14,464 nt of DNA from assembly GCA_964627045.1 (NCBI GenBank), contig CAZVIK010000090.1, positions 1 through 14,464 of the forward strand. The letters are read 5' to 3'. Origin of the DNA: CAZVIK01 sp964627045 (GTDB lineage Bacteria > Acidobacteriota > Terriglobia > Bryobacterales > Bryobacteraceae). Below are positions 7,036 to 14,262 of this stretch, piece after piece; position 1 is the first letter of the stretch; every line of letters begins with the position of its first letter. The translations under genes were made by a program, and so were the position numbers. The notes under the pieces are model-generated. The model was not told the origin of the DNA and ran no database searches. It worked only from the letters and a program-made list of their open reading frames with translations.

Positions 7036-7445
7036 GTCTTGCGCTCCTGTCGAGCGGCCTCCGGCTCCTGCGGACGCGGCTGTCCGGCCGGATCGAGGAA
7101 AAACGGAACGTCGATCCGGCAGGCCGCGCGCACCCGCTGTCCGCGCACCCGGACCGGTTCAAAGACCCACTGGATCGCCGCCGCGCGCGCCGCCGGCACC
7201 AGCAACGGATGTCCGCTCACCAGCCGCAAGCTCTCCACGTTCCCGTCCCGGTCCACGACGGCCGAAAACCGCACCACGCCCTGAATCCGCGCTTTCAGCG
7301 CGTCTGGGGGATATACGGGTGCGACCTGGTGAAGGACCTTCGGACGATCAACGGAAACCGGCGGGGCGTCTTCGCCGGCCGCCGGCAGGAAAAACGGCAT
7401 GAGCACGAATGCCAGGCGCGCCCACGCCGGCACGCTGTGTCTCAT
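7032..7445 (-). CDS. Secreted TonB C-terminal domain protein
   Basis: 137 residues from the ATG at 7445, preceded by GGGAG 7-8 nt upstream. Longer in-frame starts to 7574 would run back into the previous gene and lack a signal sequence. An N-terminal signal peptide (MRHSVPAWARLAFVLMPFFL, then PAAG) is followed by a TonB C-terminal fold: 'PVYPPDALKARIQGVVRFSA', 'VVDRDGNVESLRLVSGHPLL', 'AAIQWVFEPV' and a final beta strand 'ACRIDVPFFL'. In energy transducers this domain contacts the TonB box of outer-membrane receptors. Here the usual Pro-rich periplasmic linker is missing and the N-terminus may be cleaved, so it is probably not a complete energy-coupling TonB. Many acidobacterial proteins use this domain alone. 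The 4-bp overlap with the M48 gene suggests a joint envelope role. Confidence 0.85.
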   Translation of the reverse strand: MRHSVPAWARLAFVLMPFFLPAAGEDAPPVSVDRPKVLHQVAPVYPPDALKARIQGVVRFSAVVDRDGNVESLRLVSGHPLLVPAARAAAIQWVFEPVRVRGQRVRAACRIDVPFFLDPAGQPRPQEPEAARQERKT

Positions 7446-7551
7446 CGTCTTACTCCCCTCTCTCCCGATTATGCAACGAACTCGCACGCACCACTCACGG
7501 TCCCCCGGCCACGCGGCCCGCCCGCCGTCGCCGCTACTTGCCCGCCCCGCG

Positions 7552-9132
7552 CTACGGAATCCGCCGGTGGACAACGCTGTCCCCCGCGCGAAAGACGGCG
7601 CGGTACTTTGTCTCCAAGATCTCTTTGACGTACCGGTGCGCTTCCGGCTCCGTGGTCGCCGCCTGCTGCTGCCACAGCGTGTACGAATTCGAAGTGACGA
7701 TGAACTCGGGCCGCCGTCCGCTGTAGTAGCCCAGCCGGTAGTCGTGGACGAAGCCCGAGTCGAACCCCAGGTAGAAGGCCAAGCTCGATGGCCCGATGAC
7801 CTGCGAAGGCTTCGCCCCGTGGGTCCGCAAGTACGCAGCCAGCTTCTCGTACCGTTCCCTGCCCGGCTGGTGCTGGAGCGCGTACACCGTAGACAACGCC
7901 TGCGCTGCCAAAAACGCGCCCATCGTTGCCGCCAGCGCCCACGTCGCGGGACTCCTCAGGCCTGGCCGGCGAACGTGCCGATAACACCAATCGACGGCGA
8001 CCGCCAGCAGCGCGGCGCACATCGGAATTGTGTGGCTGAGATAGAACCAGTTTTTGAGGCCGTCGAACCACGCCATCGAAAGATAAAAGAACGCGCCCAG
8101 CAGCAACAACAGCCGGTAACCCGGGTGACGCCGGATCGAGGGGATCGCCAGGCACGCGGCAATCGCCACTGTGTAGATCGCCAGCGCCAGCAGCGCGATG
8201 CGCTCGGCCATGGCGGTGCCGAAGTACCCGAAATTGTGGATATATCGCAGCAGATACTCGCGACTCAGCGCCCGTAGCGGCGAGGCGAGTTCGCCCCACC
8301 GGTTGGCTCCCTTGAACTCCCCCGCCACGCCGGACACGTTCCCGGTAAACTGCGCCAGAAACAGCGATGGCGCCTGCAGGATGTAGATGCCCCACGCGCA
8401 CAGTCCCGCCACATAGGGCGCCGCACACAGGCCAACCTCGCGCCACCCGATCCGCCGCCGGTCCAGGGTCAACATGAACAGAGCCAGCCCTCCGGCGTAG
8501 AGCACGCCCCAGAAGTGCGTCAGGCAACTGGCCGCCGCCAGCGTGTGCGCCGCCAGCACCGCCACCGGCAGCGACCGCTCGCGCCACGCCAGGTACGCCG
8601 CCAGTCCCAGCAACCCCAGCGCCGCGCACATCATGTCCATCCGCCCCATCGCCGCCAGGCCGAGAAAACGCGGATCGGTCGAGATCAGCGCCGCGCACAA
8701 CAGTCCGGCGCTTCGCTTCCTTGAGAGACTGCGAACGATGAAGTACCACGCGACCAGCACCACCGCGCCCCACGCCACCGACAGCGTCCGCAGCGTGAAC
8801 AGCCCGAACCCGAAGACCTTGTAACAGGCCGCCTGCGCCAACAGGTGCAATGGCGGAACCCAGTAGGTGTACCGGTCGATTCCCTCCAGCCACGTGCCGC
8901 GCCCGTCGATAATCGTCGTACCGAGGTAGCCCTTGTTCAACAACGTGAGCGCGGGACTGGCGAAGAACGCCTCGTTCGCCATGATGGCGCGGGTGGCCGC
9001 CGCCGCGCCCGCCGAGATGGCGTACACCACCAGGATCAGCCCGAGCAGCAGGGCGTAACAGTGCGCCTGACGATGGCTTTCGCCGACCGTGCCGGATGCG
9101 GCGTCCTCGCTGAGATTCTGCTGGCCGTCCAT
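7552..9132 (-). CDS. Membrane glycosyltransferase, GT-C fold (GT39/PMT-like)
   Basis: 526 residues. The protein is an integral inner-membrane protein with about ten to twelve hydrophobic segments; the first is at about 27-48. The first extracytoplasmic loop holds 'MANEAFFASPA' (51-61), the position of the catalytic acidic 'DE' motif of PMT/ArnT-type enzymes; here it reads N53-E54. It is followed by 'YTYWVPPLHLLAQA' (88-101) and 'FTLRTLSVAWG', as in bacterial dolichyl-phosphate-mannose-mannosyltransferase-like proteins. The non-membrane C-terminal part starts at about residue 425. Such enzymes transfer a sugar from a polyprenyl-phosphate carrier to a lipid or protein on the periplasmic side; donor and acceptor are not predictable. 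The start ATG at 9132 has only a weak ribosome binding site. A TATACT hexamer on this strand at 9245-9240 could be a -10 element, but no good -35 accompanies it. Confidence 0.8.
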   Translation of the reverse strand: MDGQQNLSEDAASGTVGESHRQAHCYALLLGLILVVYAISAGAAAATRAIMANEAFFASPALTLLNKGYLGTTIIDGRGTWLEGIDRYTYWVPPLHLLAQAACYKVFGFGLFTLRTLSVAWGAVVLVAWYFIVRSLSRKRSAGLLCAALISTDPRFLGLAAMGRMDMMCAALGLLGLAAYLAWRERSLPVAVLAAHTLAAASCLTHFWGVLYAGGLALFMLTLDRRRIGWREVGLCAAPYVAGLCAWGIYILQAPSLFLAQFTGNVSGVAGEFKGANRWGELASPLRALSREYLLRYIHNFGYFGTAMAERIALLALAIYTVAIAACLAIPSIRRHPGYRLLLLLGAFFYLSMAWFDGLKNWFYLSHTIPMCAALLAVAVDWCYRHVRRPGLRSPATWALAATMGAFLAAQALSTVYALQHQPGRERYEKLAAYLRTHGAKPSQVIGPSSLAFYLGFDSGFVHDYRLGYYSGRRPEFIVTSNSYTLWQQQAATTEPEAHRYVKEILETKYRAVFRAGDSVVHRRIP

Positions 9133-9265
9133 ATCGCCGCTGTTTCCACGGTTCGCGGCGTGCTCGCCTGCCTACACAAACGCCGCGCCGCCGCGGCCTC
9201 GCTCGATCCGGGCGCGCCGACGACTCCCGGAACCAGTCGAGTATACCCCAGCCGAGTGGCCCCCC

Positions 9266-9550
9266 TCACCCAATCGTCAGCAGCTTGCCCATGCTTTGCT
9301 TGTAAAGCGTGAACGCCCCGCGCCCGGTGCGAGTCAAACGCAGAATCGTCAGCGGGACTTTCCCCTTGAACTTTTTTTCCACCTCTAGGTAACCCGCTTC
9401 TTCCAGCTTCGCGATGTGCGACGAGAGATTGCCTTTGGTCAGACCGCTCTGTTTCTGGAGATACAGAAAGTCCGCCTCTTTGACGCCCGCCAGCAGCGCC
9501 ACAATGAGCAGCCGTCCCGGCTCGTGAATCACCCGGTCGAGTTCGTTCAT
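9266..9550 (-). CDS. Winged-helix transcriptional regulator (HTH_34 / MarR-ArsR-like)
   Basis: 94 residues from the ATG at 9550; that start codon overlaps the previous gene's stop (ATGA), so the two are translationally coupled. The protein is a single winged-helix DNA-binding domain: helix 1 'LDRVIHEPGRLLIVALL', the recognition-helix region 'LTKGNLSSHIAKLEEAGYLE' (37-56), the wing 'VEKKFKGKVPLTILRLTRTG', and a closing helix. This is the usual layout of the small HTH_34 family (typical words 'GLTxGNLSxHLxKLEEAGY'). No ligand-binding domain or metal-binding cysteines are present. Reading past the M into the upstream frame gives a shadow of the membrane-protein gene. Its likely target is the palindromic pair at 10178-10208 in front of its own operon, a self-regulated arrangement, but this is inferred from position only. 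Confidence 0.88.
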   Translation of the reverse strand: MNELDRVIHEPGRLLIVALLAGVKEADFLYLQKQSGLTKGNLSSHIAKLEEAGYLEVEKKFKGKVPLTILRLTRTGRGAFTLYKQSMGKLLTIG

Positions 9551-10167
9551 TCTTCCATCCCCGGCGGCGCCGGGTTCTCGCGCAAGAACCGCCGGAGACG
9601 CACCGCTCCGCCCGCTGTGCACACCGCGCCAAGCACCAGGAACATCCAGTAAAACACCTTCGTCCCCGTCCCGGACCACCAGGAGTACGCCCCCGCGGCC
9701 ACCGGCACAATCGCCAGCCAAAGGAGATAGGACACCCCCAGCCGCCGCGAAAGTAGAACGAAGATCGCGGCGATGGACAGGCTCACCACCACCGGAATGG
9801 CGCTGCCCGCCCGCGGAGACTGAAGGCCCGAAAGAACGAGAATGGCGCCGAGCAGCGCAACCGCCAGGACGGCGATCGCCGCGCGCCAGCCCGCCGTCCG
9901 CGCCTCGGCGTACCCGGCGCGCGGGTAGGTCACCCGCGCCTTGACCCCGCGCAAGATGCGCTTGGCGGCCAGCGCCAGCAGGACTACAACGATCGGAACA
10001 ATCGTCCAGTACGTCCGGCGTCCGCTTCCCTCCGAAAGCGCGTCGCCAAGCAACCATAAGCTTCCCCACAACAGCCAGAGCAACCCCATCAGCAGCTCCG
10101 GCAGCCCGTCTACGTTCCAATGCCGCAACGGCCGGCGTTCGATTTCGCTCAGATTCACGGGATTCAT
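9547..10167 (-). CDS. Six-TM membrane protein, partner of the winged-helix regulator
   Basis: 206 residues with six hydrophobic segments at about 23-42, 52-69, 92-115, 120-140, 144-163 and 168-190, a basic loop after the second (KRILRGVKARVTYPR), and a basic C-terminus. No catalytic motif or recognised family stands out. The start ATG at 10167 has GGAGA 5-6 nt upstream. The stop overlaps the regulator's start, so the pair forms one operon. Small membrane proteins of this kind often accompany HTH_34-type regulators in acidobacterial genomes (from memory), where a role in sensing or membrane homeostasis is plausible but unproven. The gene is certain enough; the function is unknown. Confidence 0.8.
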   Translation of the reverse strand: MNPVNLSEIERRPLRHWNVDGLPELLMGLLWLLWGSLWLLGDALSEGSGRRTYWTIVPIVVVLLALAAKRILRGVKARVTYPRAGYAEARTAGWRAAIAVLAVALLGAILVLSGLQSPRAGSAIPVVVSLSIAAIFVLLSRRLGVSYLLWLAIVPVAAGAYSWWSGTGTKVFYWMFLVLGAVCTAGGAVRLRRFLRENPAPPGMEE

Positions 10168-10177
10168 CTTTTCTCCG

Positions 10178-10195
10178 GCACAGACTAGTCTGTGC
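10178..10195. promoter_or_regulatory. Perfect 18-bp palindrome upstream of the membrane protein/regulator operon (candidate operator)
   Basis: GCACAGACTAGTCTGTGC is identical to its own reverse complement. It sits 10 bp from the ATG at 10167, directly upstream of the GGAGA ribosome binding site, in the 96-bp region between divergent operons. A perfect 9+9 palindrome is unlikely by chance at such a place. The probable binder is the winged-helix protein encoded by the same operon. Confidence 0.6.
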
Positions 10196-10198
10196 TAC

Positions 10199-10208
10199 AA
10201 ACCAGTCT
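10199..10208. promoter_or_regulatory. Second, imperfect copy of the operator core
   Basis: AAACCAGTCT, read on the minus strand as AGACTGGTTT, matches the core AGACTAGTCT of the perfect palindrome at 8 of 10 positions. The flanking bases extend the similarity to 11 of 15. The two centres are 17 bp apart, so two dimers could bind nearly the same face or side by side. Confidence 0.4.
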
Positions 10209-10244
10209 ACGCCGGACACGGGCCGCTGTCAATACCCAACCCGC

Positions 10245-10250
10245 TACAAT
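10245..10250 (+). promoter_or_regulatory. Candidate -10 element for the M49-like/ABC operon
   Basis: TACAAT matches TATAAT at 5 of 6 positions and lies 13 bp before the ATG at 10264. If used, the transcript would have a leader of only a few bases, consistent with the poor Shine-Dalgarno sequence there. No convincing -35 hexamer was found at 16-18 bp spacing. Confidence 0.3.
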
Positions 10251-10263
10251 CGTTCAGAGACCC

Positions 10264-11907
10264 ATGCAAAGCTACCTCGCCGTCCTCGTCCTGGCCCTGT
10301 TTGCCATTGCCGGCTGCCGGCGTCCCGCGGAGACAAAGGTGGAAACCCCCACAATCGACGATAAGCTCGCCGGATATGCCCTGGTCCAGCTCACCACGGA
10401 CGCTGCGGCCCTCACGGCCAAAGAACGCCAGATGGTCCCGCTGCTCATCGAGGCGGCTGAGGTCATGGACGGTCTCTTTTGGCAGCAGGCCTACGGTGAC
10501 AAGCAGGCTCTCCTCAACAAGGTCACCGACCCGAGCACGCGCCGCTACGTTGAGATCAACTACGGCCCCTGGGACCGCCTGGATGGCAACCGGCCCTTCG
10601 TTCCCGGCTTTGGCCCCAAGCCCCTTGGCGCCAACTTCTATCCGGCCGATATGACAAAGGACCAGCTTGAATCCGCCGCTTCCACCTCCCGGGAAGCCGA
10701 GCGCCAACTCAAGGGCCTCTATACCCTGGTCACGCGCCCCGAAGGCGGCGGACTGGTGGCGGTTCCCTACCACAAGGCCTTCGCCGAGCCTCTGAAAGCC
10801 GCCGCCGAAAAACTCCGCGAAGCAGCCGCGCTCGCTGAAGATCCCGGCCTCAAGAAGTACCTCACCCTTCGCGCACAGGCGCTTCTAACCGACGACTACC
10901 GCGCCAGCGACCTCGCCTGGCTCGCGATGAAGAACAACACCCTCGACATCGTCATAGGCCCCATCGAAACCTACGAAGACCAGTTGTTCGGCGCCAAGGC
11001 CGCTTACGAAGCCTACGTGCTCGTCAAGGACAAGATGTGGAGCCAGCGGCTGGCGCGGTATGCGCGGCTCCTGCCGGAACTTCAGATGAACCTCCCGGTT
11101 CCGCAGGAGTATAAGAGTGAAAAGCCCGGCACCGACGGCGACCTGAACGCCTACGACGTCATCTACTACGCGGGCGACTGCAACGCCGGCTCCAAGACCA
11201 TCGCCATCAACCTCCCCAACGACGAAGAGATCCAACTCAAGCGCGGCACGCGCCGCCTGCAACTGAAGAACGCCATGCGCGCCAAGTTCGACAAGATCCT
11301 CACACCCATCGCCGGCGTTCTCATCGCCCCGGATCAACGCGAGCACGTCAAGTTCGAGGCCTTCTTCGCCGGCACCATGTTCCATGAAGTCGCCCACGGC
11401 CTTGGCATCAAGAAGACGCTGAAGGGCGACCGGACCGTGCGCGAGGCCCTCAAAGAACAGGCCTCGGCGCTGGAAGAGGGCAAGGCCGACATCCTGGGGC
11501 TCTACATGATCACCAAGCTGCACGACAGCGGCGAGTACCGCGACACCGAGGTCCTCGACAACTACGTCACCTTCCTGGCCGGAATCTTCCGCTCCATCCG
11601 CTTCGGCACGGCCAGCGCCCACGCCCGCGCCAACCTGGTTCGCTTCAACTATTTTGAGCAGGCGGGGGCCTTCTCGCGCGACGAGGCGACCGGAACCTAC
11701 CGGGTCAACATCGTGGCGATGCAGAAGGCCATGGTCGCCCTGGTCGACAGGATTCTCCGCTTGCAAGGTGACGGCGATTACGACGCCGTCGTAAAGTTCA
11801 ACCAGGAGTACGGAAAGATGAGCCCCGCTCTGGAAGCCGGCATTCAGCGGCTCGGCGACGCGAAGATCCCCGTCGACGTCGTCTTCGAGCAGGGCTCACC
11901 GTTCTGA
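10264..11907 (+). CDS. Lipoprotein M49-like (dipeptidyl-peptidase III-type) zinc hydrolase
   Basis: 547 residues from the ATG at 10264. This start gives a lipoprotein signal (MQSYLAVLVLALFAIAGC) with lipobox IAGC at 15-18; longer in-frame starts put non-signal residues in front. The zinc site is HEVAH at 374-378 (H374, E375, H378) in 'GTMFHEVAHGLG', and 'LEEGKADILG' with E405 as the likely third ligand. The second motif matches EECRAD/E of peptidase family M49 with Cys-Arg replaced by Gly-Lys. Classical DPP III has the longer HExxxH, so this belongs to the bacterial M49-like branch, often annotated as a Zn-dependent hydrolase. The family cleaves dipeptides from short peptides. The lipid anchor suggests an envelope location. 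It begins a run of three codirectional genes with the ABC exporter. Only a weak ribosome binding site (AGAGA) is present. Confidence 0.82.
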   Translation: MQSYLAVLVLALFAIAGCRRPAETKVETPTIDDKLAGYALVQLTTDAAALTAKERQMVPLLIEAAEVMDGLFWQQAYGDKQALLNKVTDPSTRRYVEINYGPWDRLDGNRPFVPGFGPKPLGANFYPADMTKDQLESAASTSREAERQLKGLYTLVTRPEGGGLVAVPYHKAFAEPLKAAAEKLREAAALAEDPGLKKYLTLRAQALLTDDYRASDLAWLAMKNNTLDIVIGPIETYEDQLFGAKAAYEAYVLVKDKMWSQRLARYARLLPELQMNLPVPQEYKSEKPGTDGDLNAYDVIYYAGDCNAGSKTIAINLPNDEEIQLKRGTRRLQLKNAMRAKFDKILTPIAGVLIAPDQREHVKFEAFFAGTMFHEVAHGLGIKKTLKGDRTVREALKEQASALEEGKADILGLYMITKLHDSGEYRDTEVLDNYVTFLAGIFRSIRFGTASAHARANLVRFNYFEQAGAFSRDEATGTYRVNIVAMQKAMVALVDRILRLQGDGDYDAVVKFNQEYGKMSPALEAGIQRLGDAKIPVDVVFEQGSPF

Positions 11908-11930
11908 CGCTCTGCGCCCATCGGCCGGTC

Positions 11931-12725
11931 ATGATCAAAGCGGAACACCTCTCCAAACGATTCGGCAACGTCGAAGCCGTCAAGGACATCAGCTTCCACG
12001 TCAAGGAAGGCGAGATCTTCGGCTTCCTCGGTCCCAACGGCGCCGGCAAGACGACCACCATCAAGATGCTCACCACGCTGCTCGCGCCTACCGCCGGACA
12101 GGTACGCATCGACGGCCTCGACCCGGTGTCGGACCAGCACCAGGCGCGGAAGCGTTTCGGCATCGTCTTCCAGGATGCCAGTCTCGACGAAGAGCTCACC
12201 GCCTACGAGAATATGGACTTCCACGGGCTGCTCTATAGCGTTCCCCGGCGCGCCCGGCAGGAAGGCATCGAGCGGCTGTTGAAGCTCTTCGAGCTCTGGG
12301 ACCGCCGCAACGATCTTGTGAAGCAGTTTTCCGGCGGGATGCGCCGCCGTTTGGAAATCGCTCGCGGCCTTCTTCATACCCCGCGCATCTTGTTCCTGGA
12401 CGAGCCCACGCTCGGCCTCGACCCCCAGACACGCAACCAGCTCTGGAGCCACGTGCGCCAGTTGAACCAGACCGACCGCGTCACCGTGTTCCTGACCACG
12501 CATTACATGGAGGAGGCCGAGCGCGTCGCCGAGCGCATCGCTGTCATCGACCACGGAAGTATCGTCGCGCAGGGGTCCCCGCAGGAACTGAAGCAGCAGA
12601 CCGGTTCGGACACCCTGGAGCAGGCCTTCCTGGCGCTCACCGGCACGACCATCCGCGAGGAGGAGGCATCGGGAATCGACCAGATGCGGAACTTCGCCAA
12701 GATCCTGACCCGGAGGCGCCGGTGA
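11931..12725 (+). CDS. ABC transporter ATP-binding protein, DrrA-like
   Basis: 264 residues, complete. Walker A GPNGAGKTT at 34-42, Q-loop Q81, signature FSGGM at 133-137, Walker B 'ILFLDEP' at 153-159, D-loop 'GLD' 162-164 and H-loop H191 are all present, so it should hydrolyse ATP. 'FGIVFQDASLDEELTAYENM' and the C-terminal helix 'SDTLEQAFLALTG' are characteristic of the DrrA/NatA-type exporters of the ABC-2 class, which drive efflux of drugs, lipids or polysaccharide precursors. It starts 23 bp after the M49-like gene without a good ribosome binding site, and its end overlaps the permease start by 4 bp. The cargo cannot be inferred; the upstream peptidase may process or clear peptides, which is speculation. 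Confidence 0.92.
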   Translation: MIKAEHLSKRFGNVEAVKDISFHVKEGEIFGFLGPNGAGKTTTIKMLTTLLAPTAGQVRIDGLDPVSDQHQARKRFGIVFQDASLDEELTAYENMDFHGLLYSVPRRARQEGIERLLKLFELWDRRNDLVKQFSGGMRRRLEIARGLLHTPRILFLDEPTLGLDPQTRNQLWSHVRQLNQTDRVTVFLTTHYMEEAERVAERIAVIDHGSIVAQGSPQELKQQTGSDTLEQAFLALTGTTIREEEASGIDQMRNFAKILTRRRR

Positions 12726-13471
12726 ACGCCGTCTACGTGCTCTGGCTCCGCCAGTTGAAGCGCTACGTTCGTTCGCGCTCGCGCATCGTTGGCTCGCTGG
12801 GCCAGCCGCTGCTCTATTTGGTCGCGTTCGGGCTGGGCTTTGGCCCCGTCTTTCAGAAAGCCGGAGAGGGCAGCTACATGCAGTTTCTCGCTCCCGGCGT
12901 GATCGGCATGACCATTTTGTTCACCGCCCTTTTCTCCGGTGTGGATTTGATATGGGACCGCCAGTTCGGCTTCCTGAAAGAAACGCTGGTCGCGCCGGTG
13001 CCGCGCCTGATGATCATGATCGGCCGGACCATCGGCGGCGCGACGGTGGCGCTGCTGCAAGGGATGATCGTCGTGCTGGCGTGCCTGCTCGTGGGTTTCC
13101 GGCCGGCCGGGTGGGCCGCCTGGCCGCTGGCGTTCGTCTACATGGCGCTGATCGCGGTGATGTTCACAGCCCTCGGTACCGCCATCGCCTCGGTGCTGGA
13201 GGATTTCCAGGGTTTTCAACTGGTGATGAGCTTCCTGGTGATGCCGACCTTCTTTCTTTCCGGCGCGCTGTTCCCCTTGGAAGGCACCATGCCGGCGCTC
13301 AAGCTTGTCGCCAGGTTGAACCCGTTGTCCTACGGCGTCGATGGGCTGCGAGGCGCGCTCGGCGGAGGCGTCTACCACTTCGGCGCCGCCACGGATCTCG
13401 CCGTGATGAGCCTCATCACGGCCGCACTGCTCGGCGTCGGCACCTACCTGTTCTCCAAAGTGCAGTTATAG
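12722..13471 (+). CDS. ABC-2 type permease, DrrB-like
   Basis: 249 residues with a GTG start at 12722, supported by GGAGG 5-6 nt upstream and by the GTGA overlap with the ATPase stop. About six membrane segments are visible, beginning at roughly residue 24 ('GSLGQPLLYLVAFGLGFG'), and the ABC-2 signature region is complete: 'FLVMPTFFLSGALFPLEG' followed by 'ALKLVARLNPLSYGVDGLRG'. The N-terminal amphipathic stretch 'LWLRQLKRYVRSRSRI' is typical of DrrB/NodJ-type permeases. One permease gene with one ATPase gene suggests a transporter of two ATPases and two permeases in the inner membrane. Transcription ends 17 bp before a convergent gene. Confidence 0.92.
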   Translation: MNAVYVLWLRQLKRYVRSRSRIVGSLGQPLLYLVAFGLGFGPVFQKAGEGSYMQFLAPGVIGMTILFTALFSGVDLIWDRQFGFLKETLVAPVPRLMIMIGRTIGGATVALLQGMIVVLACLLVGFRPAGWAAWPLAFVYMALIAVMFTALGTAIASVLEDFQGFQLVMSFLVMPTFFLSGALFPLEGTMPALKLVARLNPLSYGVDGLRGALGGGVYHFGAATDLAVMSLITAALLGVGTYLFSKVQL

Positions 13472-13488
13472 GCCGCCCGCGCCCGGGG

Positions 13489-13962
13489 TCAATCGTCCAA
13501 CCCCACGCCCAGCGCGCCAAACAGCGCGTCCCATCCCGCCTTCCGCATTCTCGGGCCGTCGGACCGTTCAAAGTACGCGCCCTGGTCGGTGTACACCAGC
13601 AGCGTCCCACTCCCGGCGGGCTTGAATTCGTACGTGCCGAGCGACGCCGAAAACCGCCGTCCATCCAGGCTCATCGTGTAGGCGACGGCGATCCTCTCAG
13701 CCGGAACGATGTCCAGATAGCACGTGTCGTTGGCTAGCACCGCGCCTGGGAAAGGCGTGTCGTCACCCATCCGCGACCGCGTCCGCTCCCAGCCTCCCAC
13801 GCGGAAATCCATTTCGAACTCCACGCCCTTGGCGGCGCGTCCTCCCGCAAACCAGCGCCGCTTCTGCGGCAGCGACGAGAACGCCCGGAAGACCCTCTTC
13901 GGCGGCGACGCAAACTTCCGCTCGATCGTGAATGTGCCGTGTTTGACCACCCGCTCCAGCAT
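13489..13962 (-). CDS. AHSA1/SRPBCC (START-like) domain protein
   Basis: 157 residues. The ATG at 13962 is chosen over a GTG at 13968 because GAGGAG at 13973-13968 gives a 5-nt spacer to the ATG but overlaps the GTG. The protein covers one helix-grip fold: 'FTIERKFASPPKRVFRAFSS' (the family's starting strand and helix), 'RRWFAGG', 'FEMDFRVGGWERTR', 'YLDIVPAERIAVAYTMSLDG', 'GTLLVYTDQGAYFE' and a C-terminal helix with 'GWDALFGALGVGLDD'. Bacterial AHSA1-like proteins bind small hydrophobic ligands or have unknown roles; many lie next to ArsR-type regulators, but none adjoins this gene. No catalytic residues are expected. The N-terminal signal is absent, so it is cytoplasmic. Confidence 0.88.
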   Translation of the reverse strand: MLERVVKHGTFTIERKFASPPKRVFRAFSSLPQKRRWFAGGRAAKGVEFEMDFRVGGWERTRSRMGDDTPFPGAVLANDTCYLDIVPAERIAVAYTMSLDGRRFSASLGTYEFKPAGSGTLLVYTDQGAYFERSDGPRMRKAGWDALFGALGVGLDD

Positions 13963-14199
13963 GCCCACTCCTCGGTTGCCGCGAATTGACCGACGCCTCC
14001 AGTATCCGGGCCGTTCCGGCGGCCGCGCAACCCATGTGGCGTTAGTTTACGGCTCGCCCCACACACGACTCCCCGGTTACTTGGTCGGCGGCTCCAGTTC
14101 TCCGGCGCGGCCGGCGATTTCCCTGATGCCGGCCCCCGCCCCGTACCCACGCCAGTCCATTGCATACAACAACGGGCCAAATCTTTGGTATAGAATGAC

Positions 14200-14228
14200 T
14201 TGGATTTGTTCTAGGGTCATACTAGAAT
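14200..14228 (+). promoter_or_regulatory. Candidate sigma-70-type promoter of the oxidoreductase
   Basis: TTGGAT (14200-14205) and TAGAAT (14223-14228) are separated by 17 bp. The -10 matches 5 of 6 positions and the -35 matches 3 of 6. A start site near 14235 would leave a leader of about 28 nt containing GAAAGGA at 14248-14254. Another TAGAAT at 14191-14196 lacks a partner. Confidence 0.4.
14209..14227. repeat. Inverted repeat overlapping the candidate -10 element
   Basis: TTCTAG and CTAGAA are perfect 6-bp arms around a 7-bp centre (GGTCATA). The right arm covers most of the TAGAAT -10 hexamer, where a bound repressor would block transcription. The sequence differs from the other two palindromes in the window. 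Confidence 0.35.
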
Positions 14229-14262
14229 CCACACAGGACCCCTGATTGAAAGGACCGCCATC

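Larger units (their letters stand above)
13963..14262. other. Intergenic region between divergent genes
   Basis: 300 bp between the SRPBCC gene (-) and the oxidoreductase (+). No credible reading frame was found. The left two-thirds is GC-rich and featureless. The right end (about 14181-14262) becomes AT-richer and holds the candidate promoter and inverted repeat described separately. Confidence 0.6.

Noticed and set aside
5407..7284. A 625-codon open frame on the plus strand opposite the M48 and TonB-domain genes
   Set aside because: Arg/His/Pro-rich with no domain, no signal and no ribosome binding site. It mirrors a GC-rich coding strand whose opposite frame encodes clear M48 and TonB motifs.
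7446..7551. CATAAT as a -10 element for the TonB-domain gene
   Set aside because: No -35 at suitable distance; the gene may be read from the glycosyltransferase promoter.
7469..8893. A 474-codon minus-strand frame overlapping the glycosyltransferase
   Set aside because: Gly/Ala/Arg-rich shadow in another frame; the 526-residue frame has membrane segments and family motifs.
9551..10219. Upstream extension of the winged-helix regulator's frame to 10219
   Set aside because: It overlaps the membrane-protein gene in another frame and has no domain; the internal ATG at 9550 with an ATGA overlap is the natural start.
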